This document shows, one piece after another, positions 39,453 to 47,447 of a DNA stretch of 64,000 nucleotides (positions are counted from its first letter, which is position 1; each line of letters starts with the position of its first letter). The notes beneath the pieces were generated by a model that did no database searches, was not told where the DNA came from, and saw only the letters and a program-made list of their open reading frames with translations. The position numbers were made by a program, and so were the translations under genes. Source of the stretch: Nitrospira defluvii (GTDB taxonomy: Bacteria > Nitrospirota > Nitrospiria > Nitrospirales > Nitrospiraceae). The DNA lies in assembly GCF_905220995.1 (NCBI RefSeq), contig NZ_CAJNBJ010000002.1:62001-126000 (forward strand). Reading direction: 5' to 3'.

Positions 39453-40124
39453 ATGACCTCGCCCCCCACCCGCAACGCCCTTTTCCACCCGTTTCACCTC
39501 TGTTCTCCCGAAACCCTGGAGCGCCTGCTCTCCCAGTACGACTCCATCCATTTCCGGGATTACATGGCGCTTCGGCTGACACCGTTGATGGGTACCACGG
39601 CGTACCAAGACCGCATGGGCGACGACCACCCGACCCTCGTTACCGGCGGCCAAATCGTACAGGGGTATCAGGTCTCAGGGCCTTTGGATGCGGCCGCTGT
39701 AGCAGAGATCGACCGTGACCTCACCGACCCTTCATGGCGCGCCTTGTTCCACACAGGCCTTCGAGAGGATCGTCGTTTTCAGCGCGGCCTCTTTGACTTG
39801 ACCCACGCCATGCAAATCGGCGGCATGCTGGTCCCAGGTCCGGCCGCGTTACTCCGCCTGCTGGAGCCGGAACGAGCCACTACTCACTGCACGGTCGCGC
39901 TGGTGCAAGCACTGGCGAAGCCCGGTCTGACGCTGGGCGACGCCTATCGCTTCGAGTACGGCCTCGCCCTGGTTAAGACGGCCGCGGCCCAGGTCTATAC
40001 GATTCGTCTTGCCCAAGCACATAACCTGACACCCGTCACCGATTCTCGCACCCACCACACCTTGTTGGACCGAAGTCTGACGCGGGAGCACCGCGATCTT
40101 CCACACGAATACCTCCGGCGATGA
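39453..40124 (+). CDS. conserved hypothetical protein
   Basis: 223 residues from the ATG at 39453 (no strong ribosome site; the frame is open to 39330). Mostly helical, soluble (ETLERLLSQYDSIHFRDYMA, DLTHAMQIGGMLVPGPAALL). No motif or family recognised. It sits between the hemW cluster and the ClpS-like gene on the same strand. Confidence 0.55.
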   Translation: MTSPPTRNALFHPFHLCSPETLERLLSQYDSIHFRDYMALRLTPLMGTTAYQDRMGDDHPTLVTGGQIVQGYQVSGPLDAAAVAEIDRDLTDPSWRALFHTGLREDRRFQRGLFDLTHAMQIGGMLVPGPAALLRLLEPERATTHCTVALVQALAKPGLTLGDAYRFEYGLALVKTAAAQVYTIRLAQAHNLTPVTDSRTHHTLLDRSLTREHRDLPHEYLRR

Positions 40125-40194
40125 TGCCCGACACAGAGTGGTTGCGCTCAGCCCCATCTCACCTGGTACACTCCACTCCCGACGAGACGAGCGC

Positions 40195-40488
40195 ATGAGC
40201 ACCCTTACTCCCGTCATAACCCCCGAAGCTCTCGACACGACCGACGTAGGCACCGGTGACGATCTGGAAGCCCGCGTGATCGTCTTCAATTGCGAGTGCC
40301 ATACGTACCAACAAGTCATCACCTTGTTCTGCAAATATATTCCAGGCATGAACTCCTCCCGGGCTTTTGAATTAGCCTGGCGCATCGATCATGAAGGACA
40401 GGCGACGGTCTACTCCGGTGCGCGAAAGCTGGCTGAGGACATCGGCGCCAAACTGGCCGCCGGAGGATTACGAGTCGGAGTTCAGTAG
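40195..40488 (+). CDS. clpS: ClpS-like Clp protease adaptor
   Basis: 97 residues from the ATG at 40195. The core ARVIVFNCECHTYQQVITLF then NSSRAFELAWRIDHEGQATV matches ClpS secondary structure and the conserved His-x-x-Gly-x-Ala element. The N-degron pocket motif NDD of typical ClpS is N-C-E here, so substrate choice may differ. Adaptor for ClpAP, inferred; no clpA in the window. Confidence 0.75.
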   Translation: MSTLTPVITPEALDTTDVGTGDDLEARVIVFNCECHTYQQVITLFCKYIPGMNSSRAFELAWRIDHEGQATVYSGARKLAEDIGAKLAAGGLRVGVQ

Positions 40489-40542
40489 GGAGGAAGGGGG
40501 ATGTGCGCTGGTCTGCGCCGACCGAGTCGACGCAGACGCCGG

Positions 40543-40890
40543 TTATTTGGTGCGCTTTTGGGGCGCAGCGGACTTCGTGGATTTCACTTTGGTTGCCGGA
40601 GCAGCCAGCGCGGCAGGCTTCTTGGAACTCCCCTTCGCACTGCCGTGGGTAGCTTGCGCGCTTTTCGCTGCCTTGGCCGGGACTTGGGCCGCCTTCTGTT
40701 CCTGCGCAGCCGCTGCCTTGTAATACGACTTGTTGAGTTTGCTCAGCATCTCGCCGTTCAACACGCGAACCTGATACAGCTCGAACAGCTTGCTGATGGC
40801 CTTGGGATCACCCTTTCGGGCCAGACCCAACAAGCGTCGCCGTTGGTTCATTTCTTCTTCTTCAGTATGAGACGCTGCTCGTCGCTCCAT
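40543..40890 (-). CDS. Lys/Ala-rich hypothetical protein
   Basis: 115 residues from the ATG at 40888-40890 (AAGGAG upstream). A helical N-terminal part (RRRLLGLARKGDPKAISKLF) is followed by a Lys-Ala-Pro tail, like histone-H1-like or AlgP-type disordered tails. Possibly nucleic-acid binding; inferred from composition only. Convergent with the ClpS-like gene. Confidence 0.55.
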   Translation of the reverse strand: MERRAASHTEEEEMNQRRRLLGLARKGDPKAISKLFELYQVRVLNGEMLSKLNKSYYKAAAAQEQKAAQVPAKAAKSAQATHGSAKGSSKKPAALAAPATKVKSTKSAAPQKRTK

Positions 40891-41130
40891 AGCGCTCCTT
40901 TCACGGAATGCCTGAGACCCAATGCCCTCATCCGCCACATCGCCGGATGAAATGCTTCAAACTATAACAGATTCGGCCTAGCCAGTACTACACAAACCTG
41001 CGCCAGGAAGAGAAAAACTTATGCGCCGGCACACAGAGCAGGGTGGTCGGCCCCCTCCTCCGGTTGTAGATATCGGACGAAGAGCTCTATAATTCCGCTT
41101 CAGATCAACCACGAGACAAAGGAGCCTCCA

Positions 41131-41808
41131 ATGCAACATGCTGCCCCGGTCGATACAGCAGTGACGGTCGCCGACGACCCCCAAGCCCGCGCCCTGCTTC
41201 GGCAAGCCTTTGAAAGCACCGCGCGCTGGCAGCCGGACTTTCGCGGGTTCTCAGCCGACCTGACCGTCAATACCAACGGCCAGCTGGTGAGTGGCACCGT
41301 CGTCGTCAAAGGGCCGCGTGAAGTGACGGTGCAATTGCCCGACGAAACCATCCAAAAATGGGCCCAAGAACAGATCGGCATGATCACCGTGCACCGCGCG
41401 CCCCGCAAGTTTGAGGAATCGGACGGCAAACATCGTCTCACGATGGAAGCAGGCGACCAACATCCGCTCGGCCGCCGCCTCGACATCCATGGCGACGGCA
41501 TGCAGTCTTTTTATCGGATCAAAGATAACCGTATCACGCAGATCAACCGGAAAATGCCCCATGTCGCGTTCACGATCAACGTGGAGGAAAGCAGCACGAC
41601 GCAGGACCAGAAGCAACTGACCACGAAGTACACCGTCTATTATTTCGCGCCGAAGGACGGCACACTTCGCAACGTGGAGAGTTTTACGGACACCCATGTG
41701 CGTGTCGGCGCGTCCGACCTTCCTGCGACACGGCGGATCATCTCCTATGAAAACGGCACCGTACTCGTACGGACGCTGACCTTCAGCAACCACAAACTGT
41801 TGGCGTGA
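41131..41808 (+). CDS. DUF3386 protein
   Basis: 225 residues; ATG at 41131 with AAAGGAG upstream. RALLRQAFESTARWQPDFRG followed by FSADLTVNTNGQLVSGTVVV and a beta-rich body fit DUF3386, a family seen in cyanobacteria and Nitrospira. No signal peptide. Unknown function. Its stop overlaps the start of the DUF5069 gene, so they are coupled. Confidence 0.75.
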   Translation: MQHAAPVDTAVTVADDPQARALLRQAFESTARWQPDFRGFSADLTVNTNGQLVSGTVVVKGPREVTVQLPDETIQKWAQEQIGMITVHRAPRKFEESDGKHRLTMEAGDQHPLGRRLDIHGDGMQSFYRIKDNRITQINRKMPHVAFTINVEESSTTQDQKQLTTKYTVYYFAPKDGTLRNVESFTDTHVRVGASDLPATRRIISYENGTVLVRTLTFSNHKLLA

Positions 41809-42239
41809 TGGATTTACGTACGACGTTTCCGCGCAGCATGAAGACGAGGTTGGCCGGCTACGTGCATCTGGCACGGATGATCGACAAGTGCCGCGCGGTA
41901 TTGGCCGGTACTGAAGGGGAGTACATCTATCCCTGCCCGATGGATGAACGGCTACTGGACTATGCCGGCATCACGGCCGAACAATTCACGGCGGCGGTGA
42001 AGGCCAATCAGACCGATGACGGGGTGGTGGAGTGGTTTCGACGCACCGCCACCCCGCATGGGGAAGCGGAGCGTGAGGCATGGAACGGGAAGTTGCTCGA
42101 GCGCGGGCCGAGTTCGCCCGAGAGTGCCGCAAAATTCAAGACGTACCGTGATGCAGTGGATCCCTCCCGCACGGACATCACGGCCTGGTCGGATCTGCAA
42201 GACCTGGAGGAAGGCAGGCCCGTTCCTCGCAGAAGATAG
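41808..42239 (+). CDS. DUF5069 protein
   Basis: 143 residues; ATG at 41808 shares a base with the upstream stop (TGATG). LRTTFPRSMKTRLAGYVHLA, MIDKCRAVLAGTEGEY and WFRRTATPHGEAEREAWN match the DUF5069 family. Cytoplasmic. Function unknown; coupled to the DUF3386 gene. Confidence 0.8.
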   Translation: MDLRTTFPRSMKTRLAGYVHLARMIDKCRAVLAGTEGEYIYPCPMDERLLDYAGITAEQFTAAVKANQTDDGVVEWFRRTATPHGEAEREAWNGKLLERGPSSPESAAKFKTYRDAVDPSRTDITAWSDLQDLEEGRPVPRRR

Positions 42240-42562
42240 TGCCTCACTGGCGTAATCAACTGGCATGCGGCGATTGATTACGTATGCATCCTGTTCCCTC
42301 CTTTTCGTAGCGGACCTTCGAGCGTATCCGAACAGATCCACTGTATCCCTCCCGATACGTTCCCGTTCCATCGTAGAGGCCTGCAATACAAGTCCATCGG
42401 AGTTCATCGATATCCGCGCCATTCGTGCTGGCCTCATCTTTCTGGAAATTCTCCTCAGGCCAATTTCATAGGAACCAGACCTGGCACGTGAATGGCATAC
42501 TGGTTTGGTCACTCGCACAATGACAATGCTCCGCTTTCAACCCATCGGCAGGAGGTACGTAC
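42240..42562. other. gene-free stretch
   Basis: 323 nt. A 68-codon frame exists at 42265-42471 but has no ribosome site or recognisable product. No hairpin or RNA is supported. Confidence 0.35.
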
Positions 42563-43153
42563 ATGGCCCTCATTCAACAGAATCTCGTTCCCGGCACCGG
42601 CGACCACCTGATTACGCTCGACACAGACACCAACCTTGAATGGCTCAGCCTGAACGCGACGGCCAATCTGTCCTACCTGGAGGTCTTGGGCGGCGCCGGC
42701 GGCTATACCACCACCTACGGCTTTCGTTATGCCACGGGGCAGGAAATCAGCCTGCTTCACCAACATGCCGGCATTACGAAATTCGGCCTGACACAAACCG
42801 TGCCCTTTCCTCAGAGCAATCATGTCGCGATGGAAACGCTCATCGAATTGATGGGCGGCGCAGCGCTGTATCCCTCGGTCTCCAGCGGGTCGGTTCTGGT
42901 TCAAACACAGGGCATGATGAAATTTCGTGGAGCGGGCGTTCCAACGCCGATGACGCCCATGAGCGTCGTACAGCTCTGGCTGTTCAAGAACAACCCTACC
43001 AGCTCCTATGCGGACAGCAATCCGGGCCGACCGGCCGGCACCCGAATTCCTGAAATTGCCTCGTACCTGGTACGCAATCGCGTTGTGCCCGTTGGTGGCG
43101 TCTTTCGCGGAAAGTCGGCTCGCAAGACACGTGGAACCAAGAAGAAGTCCTGA
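42563..43153 (+). CDS. PEP-CTERM-type domain protein lacking a signal
   Basis: 196 residues; ATG at 42563 with GGAGG nine bases upstream. LITLDTDTNLEWLSLNATAN, LSYLEVLGGAGGYTTTYGFR and YATGQEISLLHQHAGI are the pattern of the lamin/VPDSG-like domain found in PEP-CTERM exported proteins. Here there is no signal peptide and no C-terminal sorting signal; the tail is basic (RGKSARKTRGTKKKS). It may be cytoplasmic or a derived form. Ends at a strong hairpin. Confidence 0.55.
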   Translation: MALIQQNLVPGTGDHLITLDTDTNLEWLSLNATANLSYLEVLGGAGGYTTTYGFRYATGQEISLLHQHAGITKFGLTQTVPFPQSNHVAMETLIELMGGAALYPSVSSGSVLVQTQGMMKFRGAGVPTPMTPMSVVQLWLFKNNPTSSYADSNPGRPAGTRIPEIASYLVRNRVVPVGGVFRGKSARKTRGTKKKS

Positions 43154-43170
43154 TCCCATCCGCCACTCTC

Positions 43171-43204
43171 GTCCCCTGAAGTCGGTCACACGACTTCAGG
43201 GGAC
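43171..43204 (+). terminator. 14-bp perfect hairpin after the gene at 42563
   Basis: GTCCCCTGAAGTCG, loop GTCACA, CGACTTCAGGGGAC. Perfect stem, 18 nt after the stop codon. No T-run follows, so it may be Rho-helped. Confidence 0.7.
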
Positions 43205-43450
43205 GCCCGCCACCACACGAGTAGCTACAGTCTCCTAAAACTGGCTTGCCCAGCGATTGATTTGTCTTCCGGAGAAGCATAGGCTATTGATGATGCGGAC
43301 GCGGTACGCGGCGGCGGCAGCACTCCGATTACACTCCACCCCGTCTTCCTGAGGGCCTCATGAAACGTCTTCTCTGTCCAGTGCCACATTCCTCTCAAGA
43401 TTGTCATAGCCACAAGACCGGAAGGGCGCCAACCCAGCCATGGTGACATC

Positions 43451-44008
43451 ATGAAAACCACCGCACCGCGCGACCAATCCCGCTTTGCACCAGACACGGC
43501 CTCGAACGGCTCAGTCTCCCCGAAGAACCTGCTCATCGCCGTCGACGACTCGAATGCCACGACCCGAGCCCTCCAGTATGTTGGAAGACTGCTCCGCGAG
43601 ACGCCGAATGTGAGCATCACCTTGTTTCATGTGTTAAACCCCATGCCCCGCGAATTGATGGAACATGGCGGCTCGGAAAATCCGGACATGGAGCATCAAC
43701 TCGGCGAACAACTCCGCAAAGACCAGCAAGAATGGATGCACATGGAGGAGACCCTGGAATATCCCATCCTCGAAAGGGCGCTTGAGCGACTCAGGGACAC
43801 GGGGTTTCCGACCGACCGAGTGACGCTGAAATTGGGATACGCGGGCGATGTCGTCGACACGATTCTGGATGAAGTCCGCTCCGGCGGCTATGGCACCCTC
43901 GTGGTCACCAGGCACGGCCCACCGGGCGCGGCACGCCTCTTCAGCAGCAGCATTGCCGATCGTCTGTCACGAGACCTCTCCGGCATCGCGCTCTGGGTGA
44001 TCGAGTAG
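43451..44008 (+). CDS. universal stress protein (UspA family)
   Basis: 185 residues. KNLLIAVDDSNATTRALQYV opens the Usp fold after a polar ~25-residue lead; ITLFHVLNPMPREL, DTGFPTDRVTLKLGYAGDVV and YGTLVVTRHGPPGAARLFSS follow. The usual GxxGx9GS ATP motif is only partly kept. Cytoplasmic stress-response protein. Confidence 0.88.
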   Translation: MKTTAPRDQSRFAPDTASNGSVSPKNLLIAVDDSNATTRALQYVGRLLRETPNVSITLFHVLNPMPRELMEHGGSENPDMEHQLGEQLRKDQQEWMHMEETLEYPILERALERLRDTGFPTDRVTLKLGYAGDVVDTILDEVRSGGYGTLVVTRHGPPGAARLFSSSIADRLSRDLSGIALWVIE

Positions 44009-44207
44009 GGCCAGGCCGACCATCGTGACAGGCCCCTCTCCTCTGTCGTCTCCGAGCCAGATCCTGGAATTCACCCTCGATTCACACTCCCCACCCCGAT
44101 GCTCGCCGCAAGCAATCCGATGATCGAATCACGTCGTAGTATGAACAGCGGTCGGGAAACCGGCCGGTGTGACACACAGCAGCTTCAGAGATCACAGGAG
44201 GAATGAC

Positions 44208-44594
44208 ATGACCGTTGAGACGATTCCAGCAGCCGTGCAGCAGTACTTTGCCGCCATCGGGAAGAAGGATGCAGATTCCTGGGTCAGCTGTTTTCATGAG
44301 GAGGGAATCAGCTACGAACCAGGAGCACCGACAGCACTACAGGGGCATGCGGCGCTGGGTCAATTCATCCGCGGCGTGCTTGCCCTGTTCCAAACCATTG
44401 AGTTGACGGCGGATCATGTCTTCGTCACGGGCAACCGCACGGCGGTCAAATTCACGGGCCGCGGACGAGGCAACAACGGACGCGATGTTCTCATAGAAGG
44501 CATCGATGTATTCGAGATCAATGAGAACGGAAAAATCCACACCATGTGGGGCTACTGGAACCCCGCCGCGATGATGGCGCAACTGCAGGGGTGA
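44208..44594 (+). CDS. SnoaL/NTF2-like (ketosteroid-isomerase fold) protein
   Basis: 128 residues from the ATG at 44208 (GGAGG six bases upstream). VQQYFAAIGKKDADSWVSCF, EGISYEPGAPTALQGHAALG and VFEINENGKIHTMWGYWNP are typical of the SnoaL-like nuclear transport factor 2 fold. Small-molecule binding or isomerase activity possible; substrate unknown. Confidence 0.8.
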   Translation: MTVETIPAAVQQYFAAIGKKDADSWVSCFHEEGISYEPGAPTALQGHAALGQFIRGVLALFQTIELTADHVFVTGNRTAVKFTGRGRGNNGRDVLIEGIDVFEINENGKIHTMWGYWNPAAMMAQLQG

Positions 44595-44694
44595 GGAGAA
44601 CCGGCCAGAAGGAATCTGCTTCATCCAGCTGAGAATCGGATCATTTGACATAAAGCCCCGCACGATTCTGATGAAGCGGATGCAAGGCGATAGT

Positions 44695-45237
44695 TCATTC
44701 AACGGATACTTCGGCGTATGCAGCGGCATTCGCTACCCTTCCGCGCAGCATCTTTCGCCAAAGCTCAAGACGCCGCTTCGAGGGTATATCGGCCCAAGGT
44801 ACCAGGACGATGCCTGCCTTCAGGTAGTCGCCGCGAGCACGCATTGCATCATAATTTTCTTTGGCAGTGACTATATGAACACGCTCATAATCAATAACCG
44901 TGCAAATAAACTCCTCTGCATTTGGAGATTCAGCTGTTCTGTGGCGATCAACAAGTGCTGTAAGGGTCGTCTGAATTCTCATGTAGTGCTCAAGACGAAG
45001 ATCCACGCCCTGTGTGACGACAGCTTGCTGCGACACTCTTCCAGTGAAATTACGAAGCCTTAGCTTCACGCTATCGGCCATGATGTGCGTGTACCATCCA
45101 CGTGCTCGGCTCGGACTGACATTCGGACGTCGAGCAAGCCACATAACCTCTTCATAAATGGACACTAGCGCCGCGCGTAGTTCAGGATCAATGTCAGTGC
45201 ACGCTCCACTACGCCTCGGCCAAGCTTGCTTGCTCAC
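44695..45237 (-). CDS. hypothetical protein next to the B-family repeats
   Basis: 180 residues from a GTG at 45235-45237 (GGAGA six bases upstream). The open frame continues through repeat B1 to 45324, but that part is repeat sequence. Helical and soluble (IDPELRAALVSIYEEVMWLA, LRLEHYMRIQTTLTALVDRH, LRNFTGRVSQQAVVTQGVDL). Not recognised. Confidence 0.5.
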   Translation of the reverse strand: MSKQAWPRRSGACTDIDPELRAALVSIYEEVMWLARRPNVSPSRARGWYTHIMADSVKLRLRNFTGRVSQQAVVTQGVDLRLEHYMRIQTTLTALVDRHRTAESPNAEEFICTVIDYERVHIVTAKENYDAMRARGDYLKAGIVLVPWADIPSKRRLELWRKMLRGRVANAAAYAEVSVE

Positions 45238-45251
45238 TTCATCTCTCCGAG

Positions 45252-45345
45252 AAAGGTGGCCCGCTTGGTCTCCTACTGCGCGCGTCCAACGAGGGCCTTC
45301 TGAGGCCGCGCGTTGCGCGAGCAAGGGAGACTAACGGGCCACCTT
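45252..45345. repeat. B-family hairpin repeat B1
   Basis: Arms AAGGTGGCCCG-TTGGTCTCC and GGGAGACTAACGGGCCACCTT pair over ~20 bp. The core is TGCGCGCGTCCAACGAG (45277-45293) and CCGCGCGTTGCGCGA (45306-45320) around a small GGCC-TTCTGA-GGCC hairpin. Confidence 0.75.
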
Positions 45346-45376
45346 CTTTCCGTCCTTACACGCCCCACTTATCAAA

Positions 45377-45630
45377 AGAGGGTGGGCTGGCGGGTCCTCC
45401 ACTACGCGCACGAGCACCTTTCTTCAAAACTCCTTCGGAGCTTGTCTATTCTTCCACCACCAGGAGGGGCCGTCGGGGTGGTTCCAATTGCGCGCGTCCA
45501 ACGAGGGGAGTCTTCGACCGCGCGTTGCGCGACCTAAGGGAGACCAACGAGCCGCTCTCTCCGCGATTTTCCCCTCGCTTAACCAGGAGGGTGGGCTGGC
45601 GGGTCCTCGACTGCGCGCGTCCAACGAGAG
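45377..45630. repeat. truncated/mosaic B-family repeats
   Basis: AGGGTGGGCTGGCGGGTCCTC occurs near 45378 and again near 45587. The core TGCGCGCGTCCAACGAG occurs at 45489-45505 and 45612-45628, and CCGCGCGTTGCGCGA again at 45518-45532. Complete arm pairs are not evident, so these look like fragments of several nested copies. There is no supported gene in 45346-45655; open frames here are translations of the repeats. Confidence 0.65.
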
Positions 45631-45654
45631 CCTCTCTTCTTTCCACTTCCCTGA

Positions 45655-45752
45655 AAGGATGAGGTCGGGCAGTCCTTCCCTGCGCGCATGGGACGAGCAC
45701 CGTCTTCGTGTGCGCGTTCTGTGAGCAAGAAGGACTGCCCGATCTCGTCCTT
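45655..45752. repeat. B-family hairpin repeat B4 (possible TPM gene terminator)
   Basis: 24-nt arms at 45655-45678 and 45729-45752 pair fully, with two G-U pairs: AAGGAT/GAGGTCGGGCAG/TCCTTC and its mirror. Core variant TGCGCGCATGGGACGAG. It ends 7 nt from the stop codon of the TPM-domain gene, so it may end that transcript. Confidence 0.75.
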
Positions 45753-45758
45753 CCCCTC

Positions 45759-46475
45759 CTACTTCCACCCCTCCCCACTCATCCCACCGCCCATGCCGCC
45801 GAAGTTCCCGCCGAATCCGCCTTGTCCGCTTCCCCAATACTGTCCCTTCCGGATGCGGCCATAGGGATGCCGCAGATCCGGACGGCTGAGCCACCAGAGA
45901 AACCACAAGGCGCCGCTGGCCGTGGTGACGGTGATCCAGAACCCCAGTCCGCGAAAGTGTGCCTTCTTCGTGGTACCGACGCGAATCTCCTGTGAGACAG
46001 ACGCCAAGGCCACGACCGTGCGATAGAGCCCTTCGTCGAAATGCCCGTTCTTAATCGCGGGGTCGAGATACTCGTGTCCGACCTTGCCGACGACCTCCCC
46101 GCCCATCACCGGGATCATGCGCCGCCCCATGGTGACTGCCGCCTGCCGCTCCTGCACAGCCAACAGGATCAACACCCCATGTTCATCCTGGGCGGAGCCA
46201 ATGCCCCATTTTTGGTAGAGCCCCATCGCATAGTCGTTGGCCGACGGATAGGGCTTCAGTGTGGGCACGGTCACCACGACCATTTCGACACCGGTCTTTC
46301 GTTCAAGGTCCTGACAGACCGAACGAATCCTCGCGCGCCAGTCCGCCTCGATGACCCCGGCATGGTCGCTGACGTAGCCCTGCGGATCGTAGTTGGGAAT
46401 CGGCTCCCTCGCATGAGCCGACGAAGCCGCCATCGTCAACCAGGCGACCCACAGTCCTACCATGAGGCGGATCAT
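45759..46475 (-). CDS. TPM-domain (Psb32/YgcG-like) exported protein
   Basis: 238 residues from the ATG at 46473-46475 (AGGAG upstream); an ATG at 46496 overlaps the previous stop by 4 nt and is the alternative start. Signal peptide LMVGLWVAWLTMAASSAHA; TPM domain with YVSDHAGVIEADWRARI, VEMVVVTVPTLKPYPSANDY, KWGIGSAQDEHGVLILLAV and GVL-type strands. One membrane helix (FWITVTTASGALWFLWWL) precedes a Gly-rich tail. Likely membrane protein quality control or repair; function inferred from family. Confidence 0.85.
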   Translation of the reverse strand: MIRLMVGLWVAWLTMAASSAHAREPIPNYDPQGYVSDHAGVIEADWRARIRSVCQDLERKTGVEMVVVTVPTLKPYPSANDYAMGLYQKWGIGSAQDEHGVLILLAVQERQAAVTMGRRMIPVMGGEVVGKVGHEYLDPAIKNGHFDEGLYRTVVALASVSQEIRVGTTKKAHFRGLGFWITVTTASGALWFLWWLSRPDLRHPYGRIRKGQYWGSGQGGFGGNFGGMGGGMSGEGWK

Positions 46476-46492
46476 CGTCTTGCCTCTCCTCT

Positions 46493-47257
46493 TCATCGCG
46501 GCGTCACCATCCCGTTGGAATCGACCACAGCCATCAACGCGGCGAGATTGTCGGCATACCGCTCGTACAGCCGCGGGACCTCGACCGGCCCTGGAGAAAT
46601 AATCCCTCGCTTGAGTTCCAACACATCGCCGAGTCCGACAAGGTCCAGGCCTGTCATCGCGCGAATGCCGGTGAGCAACGCATCGGACTGATAGAGGGCC
46701 GGCTGGCCTGCCAGACGCTGCAAGCCACGCAAACAGGGCAGGAGCGCCGTCAACGATAACGGCAGCAACATGGTCATCGCTTCTTCCGTACCGCCGCCTT
46801 CAATATACCGTTGCCGCAGCCGCACCAGATTCCCCTGAATGCTCTGTTGCACCTGGTAGGCCAAATGCGTCCGGTCGATGTGCAGGCCGATAAACGGATC
46901 CCGCCCCCAGAGCACGCGATGTTGTTCCTGAATCTCCAGATACTCCAGCGGGAACAGGCAGCGAGGCCTGGTGAGTTCCGCCTCCGTCACCACTAACGGC
47001 ACGACGAACTGTTCACGACTCCATCGTTTGTGGGCTTTGGCATAGCGCTTTATCGCCTCCCGTTCATAACCGGAGAGCATCAAGAGGAGATTGAGATTGG
47101 AACGGCCCGGCAGAAATTCCCCTCCCACCGCGCTCCCGTACAGGAGAATGCCTTCCAATTGTGGGCCGAGCAATGAGGTCGTCTCCTTAACGTATCGCTG
47201 CAGGAGCTGCTGAACTTCGGATGGGACATCGAGTGCGGTTGGTTGGGTCACAAACAC
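46493..47257 (-). CDS. nucleotidyltransferase-fold protein with altered active site
   Basis: 254 residues. LEGILLYGSAVGGEFLPGRS followed by NLNLLLML matches the minimal nucleotidyltransferase GSxxxG...D.D motif, but the aspartates are asparagines (S-N-L-N). Catalysis would be impaired. Helical C-terminus. Its stop overlaps an alternative start of the TPM gene, and R1 lies upstream of it. Confidence 0.65.
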   Translation of the reverse strand: MFVTQPTALDVPSEVQQLLQRYVKETTSLLGPQLEGILLYGSAVGGEFLPGRSNLNLLLMLSGYEREAIKRYAKAHKRWSREQFVVPLVVTEAELTRPRCLFPLEYLEIQEQHRVLWGRDPFIGLHIDRTHLAYQVQQSIQGNLVRLRQRYIEGGGTEEAMTMLLPLSLTALLPCLRGLQRLAGQPALYQSDALLTGIRAMTGLDLVGLGDVLELKRGIISPGPVEVPRLYERYADNLAALMAVVDSNGMVTPR

Positions 47258-47324
47258 CTCTGCTGTGTGGCTACGGAGTTCATCAGGCGCACTATCTCAC
47301 AGATCACGACAGAACATATCACCA

Positions 47325-47447
47325 CAGGAGGCTCAAAACGTTCGCCCGCAAGGCCGCAGCCAAGTGAGGAGCCGAGGCGTATCCTTGCGGTACGTTGAGG
47401 TTCTGAACGAGGCGAGAACGCCGCTGGCGGACGTTTTCAGCCTCCTG
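47325..47447 (+). repeat. R-family intergenic hairpin repeat R1
   Basis: Terminal inverted repeat CAGGAGGCT(C)AAAACGT with ACGTTTT(C)AGCCTCCTG (17 bp, one mismatch). The interior has CAAGGCCGCAG, a GCGTATCC...GGTACGTTGAGG core and CGAGAACGCCGCTGGCGG. It overlaps the last codons of the FAD monooxygenase (stop at 47437-47439). Confidence 0.8.

Noticed and set aside
45252-45752. integron attC sites
   Set aside because: GTCCAAC resembles an attC core, but the mirrored GTTRRRY is absent at the right place and there is no integron integrase or cassette layout.
45325-45758. long open frames in both strands of the repeat cluster
   Set aside because: They translate the B-family repeats (repetitive RAxSEGxx-type words), lack ribosome sites and shift frame between copies.
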